DNA of 64,000 nucleotides. Source: Magicicada septendecula. Lineage: Eukaryota; Arthropoda; Insecta; Hemiptera; Cicadidae. The translations under genes were made by a program, and so were the position numbers. The stretch covers positions 1,316,417,046 to 1,316,481,045 of the forward strand of contig CM068367.1 of the NCBI GenBank assembly GCA_034769895.1, given 5' to 3'. The notes below the pieces were generated by a model that saw only the letters and a program-made list of their open reading frames with translations, was not told the DNA's origin and searched no databases. Positions 56,100 to 64,000 of the stretch are shown piece by piece (positions within the stretch are counted from its first letter, which is position 1; each line of letters starts with the position of its first letter).

Positions 56100-57660
56100 T
56101 TAGACATAATCCACAACCTTTGCAACTCATCTTTACGATCAACCATCCACGATTCAGGAATTCGAAACGAAACCAATAATCTGAAACTGAGAATATCTAA
56201 CAGACGACATTTTTTATGAATAAAGTTGCACGAAACGAAAAATAATCTTCAACAATTGAGGGATTCTCATTTATAAGTTTTTGGCTTCGCTGAGCGATTC
56301 TAGATTCATCTAACGTTTCCTCTTGCACGAAATTACAACCCATGAGTCATGCCAGATCAGGCCACCAAAGATCAGCTGCACTCAAAGTAAAAAACCCGTA
56401 GGAAGATTATCACACTGCTCAATCATTGATTCAAGTTCACCCCTTCGTTGAAACCAGTAAGATTTTGATCCTCTTATTTTTCAACACCAGTAATATAAAC
56501 TTCTTATTATTTGAGGATTACTCGACAGAGTGTTTCTCAGTCTCTGTATTATTCCACTGAAATGAGATTTTCTAGCAAATATTGTCCCTCGTTGAATAGC
56601 TTGATGACTCTGAACAGTGTTCAATGCAAAAAATCTGAACCTAGGATCTTGTGCAAAACGTCGGTCTTTATATTGCATCAAACACTGAAAATATTCAAGT
56701 GCTGTAAGTTTCATACTACTTGCTCGAGTATTATCGTTTAGTTCAGCAGATCCGTAAGGTAGTAAAGCGGGAAATGCCATGCTTACATATCCTTCGCACA
56801 AGAATTAATTTATGATATCAGTACCTTGTGGCCATGGAATTACATTATTCACTGCAGACTGGAGTCGATCAACTTCTGTGATTCTAATGTTCTTCGGGAT
56901 CATACTTTCATAAATTTCTTCAGAAAAGTTCTTTTAATCTGTATTCACCTCAGGTGAATCAACAGTGGGTATCATTCCATAAATACTATCATTTAATGGA
57001 AGTAGAGATATTTGTTCCATATCAATGATGATATCACTGTAGAATGGATTATTCATTTTCAAAAATTTGAGTGCTTCTAAAATTTTGTCACGTCTCACAT
57101 GAAAATCCCGATGTCCATTAACACTTTCCTTTCTTACAACTATAGTGCTCAGTGTAGCGGGTGTACGAGGCAAGGAACTAACAACCTTCGTTATATTTTA
57201 ACCAATATTTATAATATTTCCCTTATAAGCATATTGACCGGGAAAGCCTCTCGATTTCACCTTATACACACGCATCACTGGTTGTACTCTTGCTATCACT
57301 TATGTTCTACATAAGTGAGATCCATCAGTTCTATAGGTACATCATTAGGATCTATACGATTAACTGCAGTAAACTTATTTGGGTTTCGCTTACACTGCGG
57401 ATACATATCAAAAATGTTTGCTGCATCAACACTCGAGAACACTTTACACATCCATAGAATTCTAGAGATCGTAAATTATCTTCAAATTCATTCTGACGAT
57501 ACCTATATCCTGTGTTGTTTTGATCATATAACACATGATTCATGTTATGTTCTGCAGGGCCTTCAACAGATGCTGCAGCAACATTTTGTCGCTTTCTCAT
57601 CCGTCTTCGATTTGTAGTTAAACGACCACTTTGGACCTCTTCTCCGTCGAGGCATACTAT
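56100..57660 (-). pseudogene. Helitron Rep/helicase N-terminal fragment
   Basis: On the minus strand several broken frames follow the order of Helitron proteins: a start region with TTNRRRMRKRQNVAAAS near 57620-57570, then LPRTPATLSTIVVRKE and HRDFHVRRDKILEALKFLKM near 57170-57060 with IDMEQISLLP, then FPALLPYGSAE near 56775, YFQCLMQYKDRRFAQDPRFR near 56690 and ALNTVQSHQAIQRG, then a GELESMIEQCDNLPTGFFTL stretch with SAADLWWPDL near 56440-56360. This is the Helitron helicase-like domain that precedes the HUH nuclease; the HUH site itself is degraded or absent near 56100. The helicase domain is not in the window. Multiple stops and frameshifts are present. Confidence 0.88.
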
Positions 57661-58427
57661 AAATATTACGTATATATAAACTGATGAATAAGAATGTATA
57701 GAATATGCGTATAACAGAAAAAAGTACTTAAATAAAAAGTACAAAATTGAATAAGACGTACAAGAATAATAATTTTAATAGAATTTGGAAAATTGAATAA
57801 AGAAGTATAAGAATAATAATTTTAATAGACTTTGGATTAAAATTTAACTGAACTGTGATTTGTTGCAATATGTAATGGAAAGTTGCAGTTGCATCAGCGA
57901 CTACGTAGATGCTCGTCTAAAAATGGACACTTGTTCAACACTTAAGTCCAATCCGTACATCTGGCTACACCATAGAACAATGCTCTACTACTGTTTGAAT
58001 TAACCAAGTGAGACACTGGTTATATACACGTGGAACGTACAATTTCCAGGAAAAATTAACGACAAATAAATGAAGACGAAACCATGTTTTAGAAGTGGTT
58101 AAAGTTAATATCAAAGTTATACGAAGAGATATTTTGATGAGTTTTGAATTTTTATACTTCAACAGACGCAGAGTGTACGAAAAACCAAAGAAAGAAGGAA
58201 AATTAAAATAGCAAACGTGAGTACGTAACTCAGTATTAATAATGATGATGATGATGATGATGCCGTAAGGAAAATGTGAATACATAGCGATAAGAAAAAG
58301 CATACATCCGTTCGTCAAAATTGTTTGAGGACGAGTGTGTGATCATGCAGTACCATTAGCGTGTCATAGAACTAATATTGGCACTAGCATAAAACTAATA
58401 ATTTTCTACTTCGAACATCCACTAATA
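57661..58427. other. No gene recognised; short (GAT)n near 58240
   Basis: AT-rich. The GAT run at 58243-58262 resembles the ATG tails of LINEs nearby, but no LINE coding precedes it on either strand that I can recognise. Confidence 0.35.
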
Positions 58428-58435
58428 TTGTTAAA

Positions 58436-59352
58436 CAGGGACTGATTTACTATTGGGCTGAGCAGGATGTAGCCTAGGGCTCAAGCTTTTGGGGGGCTCA
58501 AAAATTTAATAGAAGAAAACAATACAAAAACTCATGTAAAAAAACCCAATGTAAAAAAAAGGAAAACTCCGATATAAAAGAAAAAGCTAGCAACTTGTTG
58601 AAAATGCATATTTCAGACTTGGATCAGTCGTTTCCTGCAGAGCGTGTTCATTTAAAAACATTTTTGGAAGAAAGTCAGTTTTATGAAATAGAAGACACCG
58701 AATCTAAGAAACGAAACAAAAGAAAAATAAGCAGTCTGATCCAGTCTGAAGCATCTCTTCAAGTTCTTTAAATCGTATTACGAGGCTGAAACACCATTGC
58801 AAATTTTTTTAGCACGGCAGTCACAAATTGTAGCGGAGAAAGATTGTTTTCAGCCCTAAGCCGGCCAAAAAATTATTTAAAGCATATCTTGGGCCAAGAA
58901 TTTTATGATATACGTAGTTCATAGATTTGAAACTTCAAAAGAGAGAATAAAGCTTGCAACTTCAAGATCTAAAATAAGCTTGAGTAAACAAACGTTTTTA
59001 GCAATTAACAATAGACATGAAAATTATTTAAAAAAAAAACTGTTGTTCATAGCGTTTTGATTTACTTCGTGTAAAGGTTAAGTAAGGTATGGGACTTTTG
59101 TACAATTCTCGTCACTTAGGCTATAATCTGTCAACGTGCTTATGGTACTGTTATATATAAATTACGTGATTAAATGGAAACACGACAAGTTTTTGTTTAT
59201 ACAGCCCAAATGTGCTTAAAATTTAAGTAGCCTATAATGTATGAGTAAATCGTGCGTAATAATCGTTGCTTTGAGATATCTGAAAGTAAATGGTGAAGGG
59301 GGCGCAAAAGATTCATCAGCCTAAGGCGCTAAAACCTTTAAGTCAGGCCCTG
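58436..59352 (+). mobile_element. Deleted hAT element, 917 bp, 7/8 target duplication
   Basis: The left end starts CAGGGACTGATTTACTATTG and the right end, inverted, starts CAGGGCCTGACTTAAAGG. Flanks are TTGTTAAA (58428-58435) and TTGTTAAG (59353-59360), an 8-bp duplication with one change. Inside, broken plus-strand frames encode the C-terminal half of a ZMYM1-like hAT transposase: SFPAERVHLKTFLEESQF near 58630-58680, and a degraded ERxFSALSRPKNYLKHILGQ dimerisation block near 58840-58900. It belongs to a different hAT family from those at 17875 and 23085, judged by its ends. Confidence 0.85.
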
Positions 59353-59372
59353 TTGTTAAGCATAAATTAAAC

Positions 59373-59760
59373 GCATAATAAAGTCCAACGGGCAATTATT
59401 GGACAATATAATCCTGGAGACGGTTTTATATTTCAACAGACAAAACGCATAATAACGGAAGTCCAACGTGACATTATTAACAGGGTATAATCCTGAAGGG
59501 GGACTTACATGTTCCGACCGAAAAAACGTACAGTAACGAAAGTCCAATGGACAATTTTTGTACCGTATAATTTTGAAGAAATGCTCATATTTCAATAGAC
59601 AAAAGTATAATAACAGAAGTCCAACGTGATAGGCTATTATTAACGTCGTATAATCCTGAAGAGGAACTTATATTCTGATCGACAAAACGCATAGTAATTG
59701 AAGTCCAACAGTAAATTGCATCGTATAACAATTCATTGACAGATGTAATTTACCACAGAT
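59373..59760 (+). repeat. Diverged ~80-bp minisatellite with two-unit higher-order structure
   Basis: Units starting at 59373, 59447, 59528, 59605 and 59689 share GCATAATAA, GAAGTCCAAC, CGTATAATCCTGAAG and a GACAAAAC end. Units 1 and 3 resemble each other (ACAATT, TTTCAAYAGAC) and units 2 and 4 resemble each other (AACGTGA, ATTATTAAC, GACTTA), which indicates a dimeric repeat of about 155-160 bp. It abuts the right target duplication of the hAT at 58436. Confidence 0.85.
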
Positions 59761-60860
59761 TAGCTTTGAAAAACATAATTTATTGAGTAGGAATAAAATT
59801 TATAAGTTCCGTCCCAGAAAATATTATAAATTTATCATATTAAAACATAAAAAACACAAGCCCGCACACGCACACGCACGCGCGCGCGCGAGTCCTTAAA
59901 AATATTTTAAATTCCTAATTTACTTACATCCGTAAACTTTAATGTACTTCTAACAATTTACGTAGATAGTTACTCAAACATTCATCGAAACACTTACTAT
60001 CATAAAAAGTACTTGAATATTCTTAGAATCGTTCCAATACTTAATGAACAAATGAGAACGTAAAAAGGGAATATTCAGTATACTTGTGAATAAGATTAGA
60101 TCTGGCTACTTTTACGTTTTTCAAATAAATTGTGTAACCAATTAAACTGAATTACATTAATAACGATAAAATAACTCGCACACATGTTCACAAATCACGA
60201 ACGTTGCATAAATCTTAAGATTCGGTGTAAAGCTAAGGAAACACTATCCATTTAAAAATTGTAAACCACCTGTTACTTGGTGCTGAAAACTGCCTTGTCT
60301 TTCTGGTTCAGTAGGTAACGCACTTCCGTTTGCGTGGAAACAGTTCGTTATTATGGAAGAATTCATATTTACGGTAAGCCATTCTTGGCAACGTACCAAC
60401 CGGTTTCGTATAGATAACTACGGTGTCATTGACCTTTTGACCGCTTTATCTCGGCCTTCATGTTTTCGCGTTTCACGTGATACACTGTATTAATGGAATT
60501 TCTACTCGATGCACTTGAAAAATTCGTACTAACATCTCCGTATGCATGGGCACAATCACACGCTATAGTTACAGGCGTTCTAGGTCACTGAAGTGGCGGA
60601 GATGAAATCAAGCAATTACGATGCGGTAATCACATTTCCTGACCACAAATCCGGATCAGTAATGACAATACTGTGATTTGTTTTTACTGTTTCAAGCCTC
60701 GGCAAACCAACGCATCGAAGTTTTTGAAATTCGCACATTTGTTTTCAATTATCGAGTCAAATCAACAGCAAAAAGTTTACTAGAAAATTCTTGTCACTTC
60801 AAAGAATAACCAATTAAAGCTATTAAGCCGAAAGAATGCCATGTTAACCTGTTACTAAAC
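59761..60860. other. No gene recognised; CACGCACGCG patch
   Basis: A short alternating CA/CG stretch lies at 59862-59891. Otherwise no recognised feature. Confidence 0.4.
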
Positions 60861-60864
60861 CGAA

Positions 60865-61500
60865 TAGAATGAATATGGCTTTAAAGTATCAGCTGACAAG
60901 ACTACAACGTTGGCATTCAGAGGGAAGCAACCGGTAAGAACTAAGATAATTATAGATGGAAAGATTATGAAACAAGTCCAGCATTTCAATTACTTGGGAT
61001 GTTACGTTACATATGGGTCAGAAATTGATCTGGATGAAAAATTAAACAAATTTAGGAATATCTGTGGCACAACTCACACATACCTTAAAAATAAGACAAA
61101 GAAGGAAACAAGGATAAGGTTTTTTAACACTGTAGCGGTAACAGTTCTGATGTATGGAGACGAGGCCAGAGTTACGACAGAAAGAGATAAAACAAAGATT
61201 CAGGCAGCAGAGATGAAATATAGAGGAGCACTCTGGGCTGTACCATTCTCGATAGAACGAAGAATTTGTATATAAGGATGATACTGGGAGTCGACCCATT
61301 GTTGGAACAGCTAACGACCAGCAAACGAAGGTGGTGTGAACATTTGGGAAGAATAGCAGGTGACAAGGTTCCAGTGCTAGCAATTGAATATAGACCGGTG
61401 GGGAAGAGAGAAGTAGGACGGCCGAGAGCGAAGTGGGTCCCTGAACAGGTTCAGGATAGAGCCTAATCCTTGAGGTTCATGATGATGATGATGATGATGG
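60865..61500 (+). pseudogene. 5'-truncated LINE with (ATG)n tail
   Basis: The frame 60910-61275 reads AFRGKQPVRTKIIIDGKIM, QVQHFNYLGCYVTYGSEID, KKETRIRFFNTVAVTVLMYG, and a second frame, 61266-61466, reads RMILGVDPLLEQLTTSKRRW, CEHLGRIAGDKVPVLAIEYR, GKREVGRPRAKWV. This is the usual LINE post-RT region, with one frameshift near 61265. The tail ends in ATG repeats at 61480-61499. It is the best preserved LINE piece in the window; neither endonuclease nor the RT catalytic box is present. Confidence 0.88.
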
Positions 61501-61847
61501 CCGACAGAATGTCACAAAGATGCCTAGACATTCCAAAATGAAAATTTGAAAACTAGGCTAACCCGCAATCCGAAAAAATTTCAGTATTAAAAAATTATCC
61601 ATTTTATACCTACTGTTATTAACTAAAGCTCATATTAAATAAAAAAGTTAATTAAAGAATATTAACTATTTTAAGAACTCTAAATACGGTATGTAAAATA
61701 TATGCGTCTTTTGTGTGTGTGTGCGTGATAATATTTATATACCTAATATGATATGATGATATTTATATTTAAAGGACGGATTTTTTAATTCCTACTCAGT
61801 AGAGTATGTATTTCAAAGGAAGACATGGATTATACAAATATAATGTT

Positions 61848-61889
<42 letters not shown>

Positions 61890-64000
61890 GAGTAACGATA
61901 TTACTAATTTGTGTGTGTCCTCCTTTCATTCCTACCCCCTCACAAGATGGTGCAAAACCAGCGAATTGTACTCATGGGCAGTAACACCGCTCAACTCAGT
62001 TGGAGTTAAACTCGAGTTAAATCGCAAGTACAGAAAGGTATATAATACCAGAACTGAAAACATTATCTGGCATGTGAATAATGGTAAAAATTGTACACTT
62101 TTTATTTTGTTTTAAGGAAAATTTGTTTATCTATAGGCTACTTCCGTAAATAATTCGAAGTAATACGTATAATGCAATAACACATAATAGAATACTGGAC
62201 GCTACGTTCATTTTTATGATGTTAATTCGGCAAATATTTATGGTCAGTAAAACAAACGTTTTACGTTCAATTTGTTAGACTGCTATCAGTAACAGATATG
62301 GACAGATTACTTAATCTGTTACAAATATTATCTTTGGTGTAATCTGTCACATATAGTACTATGTCGCTGTGTCTATCTATAATCTGACAAGACTGTACCG
62401 CAGTGGCTTACAAATGTTTATTTCTTTTGCAGGAAGATCACGGGAGGTTTTCAGAAGAGTTAGATACTTGATAATTCTTTATAACAGCACACCAGGTTAT
62501 TCGAATTTGCATATTTTAATTTTTACGCGGATCAATTTCTTCGTTTCAATTGAGATAATTAAACGAACAATTCACACTCGGTGCGAGCTGAAAATTTCAG
62601 GAGAGCAGTGTGACGATTTAAAAGCAAATTTAAATAGCACAAATAAAAATAAATAAATTTTGGTTTAAATACCGCGTGAGAAAATAATCCACCCTCCCCG
62701 CTGTACTTAAATACCTGTACCAACTTGTAAAAGTCTAGTACGGACATGCAAATTATACTGTTATGAAGCGAATACTAATAATCTTTCTAATTTAATAAAA
62801 AGACGTGAGAATAATCAATAAAATACCTAACTAAATAAAGAAAGGTAGGATAATTAATAATAGTTAATTAGTGGAAAGATACTAATAATAAAAGTACGAA
62901 CTACTTTTCTCTTGACTCGTGAACTGCGCCCCCGTCCCTACACACGGCCGCTAAATCAACCCCAGTCGACTCCGAATATCCGACGAGTTAACAGCATCAC
63001 AATGTGGCTGCAACGTGAACGTACATTTTATTTCAAACTATGTTACAGAAAGTTAGTGTTTTATGGTAAAATACTCGACATGTAGGTGAAACTAAGTGCA
63101 ACGTAAATCTGATAATGTAACTTATATGTAGATAACGAATAAAAGGAAAATAATAGTCGACACATCTCTTTGTAAATCAAAGTTTAAATTTTAAGGTATA
63201 TTTCATACCATGTAGGAAGATAACATTAGTGTACATTAAACTAAAATGTGAGAAGTGAACTCGCACGTCCACAAGAAGCAACGACGTCAACATCACGAGC
63301 ACCAAGTAGCAGAATTGTAGCGTGATGACTGTGATCACCACTTAGAATCGACAATCTTAATGGAGAAACTCAACCTACTACGAAGATCATCCCGGAAAAC
63401 CGATTGAAGAGGATCCGCAAGAGGACCAGCTGCAGATAACCATTATACATAGGTGACACAGAAAAGAACTTCTGTGCTTATATTGTTTTCTAACAACCAA
63501 AGTAAAAAACAGTACAAGTTTTGAAAAGACTCTGTCAAACCATGTAAATCTTAACATAGTAATTTGTATTTACTGTATATTAATCTAATCTATTAATCAA
63601 TCTATTCTTCAAATAGTTTACATAATGTGGAAGTATTCTGAAATATTATGAAATTAGAACCCGGATCCGTGGTATTTAATTTAATCTAAAACAGTATAGC
63701 TTTGAACTCATCTGAGTAACACTTTAAAGAATTTAAGAGCTCTTGATGTAGAATCTATCAGAAAATTTAAAACATAAAAGAAAAAGGTAATAACCACTAA
63801 AGGTAGTATCAATCAAAACATTATTTTGAAGTAAAAATAAAGAGATGTTTCTGCTAAAACCAAAAGAGAGTAAGTAAGTTTGAGTAACCTTGCATGAATT
63901 CCTGTTCTTTACAGTTTCCTATATTGTTGGTAAATAACTAGTACTAACAACGGCAGCCAGTTCAATTGACAGAGGCCAATTGAACGGGTTCCCTGTGTTA
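61501..64000. other. No gene recognised
   Basis: AT-rich sequence with a (GA)n run at 61851-61886. Small frames at 61825-62115 and 62369-62656 have no homology that I recognise. Confidence 0.4.
61851..61886. repeat. (GA)n microsatellite
   Basis: About 17 AG repeats. Confidence 0.93.

Noticed and set aside
58225-58265. GAT repeat as a LINE tail
   Set aside because: Other LINE tails here end in ATG repeats after recognisable coding; none precedes this run.

Overview
The window looks like AT-rich insect genomic DNA. There are no operons; introns are long, dinucleotide microsatellites are abundant, and nearly every major class of animal transposon is present. A polyneopteran such as a cockroach or termite would fit, because the one host gene resembles insect bubblegum-type acyl-CoA synthetases and the repeat load is high, but this placement is tentative.

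The single host gene I can support is on the minus strand. Six coding exons between 31358 (start codon) and 10278 join in phase into 290 residues matching the N-terminal ~40% of an ACSBG-like long-chain/very-long-chain fatty-acid CoA ligase. All five introns between them begin GT, end AG and keep codon phase, including around a 53-bp micro-exon at 24443-24495. The ATP/AMP-binding core must lie beyond the left edge, so 1-10277 is read as intron 6. A 5' UTR exon is implied upstream of 31368 but was not located.

Left part (1-31 kb, inside the gene). Intron 6 holds a Ty3/Gypsy pol fossil, an integrase-like fossil, a young LTR element with 1.69-kb LTRs (2984-8787) and a broken Tc1/mariner-type DDE transposase. 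Intron 5 holds a 774-bp TTAA-flanked element and a mariner with intact termini. Intron 4 holds a 5'-truncated Penelope-like element (PLE), and abutting it a 4.0-kb hAT element with perfect 8-bp target duplications, itself interrupted by a tandem PLE terminal repeat. Intron 3 holds a 748-bp non-autonomous hAT. Intron 2 holds a 315-bp PLE-derived palindrome. Intron 1 holds a mariner fragment and a LINE fragment.

Right part (31-64 kb, upstream of the gene). It is mostly 5'-truncated LINE tails, a 280-bp x3 tandem array, a second PLE palindrome (50879-51502), a PIF/Harbinger element with TTA duplications, a Helitron fragment, another short hAT, two minisatellites and long CA/TC microsatellites. 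No convincing host gene was found there.

The most interesting thread is a set of eleven hammerhead-ribozyme-like motifs (CTGANGA, stem II, GAAA, a self-complementary stem III, then TH) in at least five different sequence contexts on both strands. Most are in PLE terminal repeats, where such ribozymes are known. Three sit in the 280-bp tandem array, which resembles a retrozyme or hammerhead satellite. All eleven carry one extra base between the core and stem II, so their activity is uncertain.
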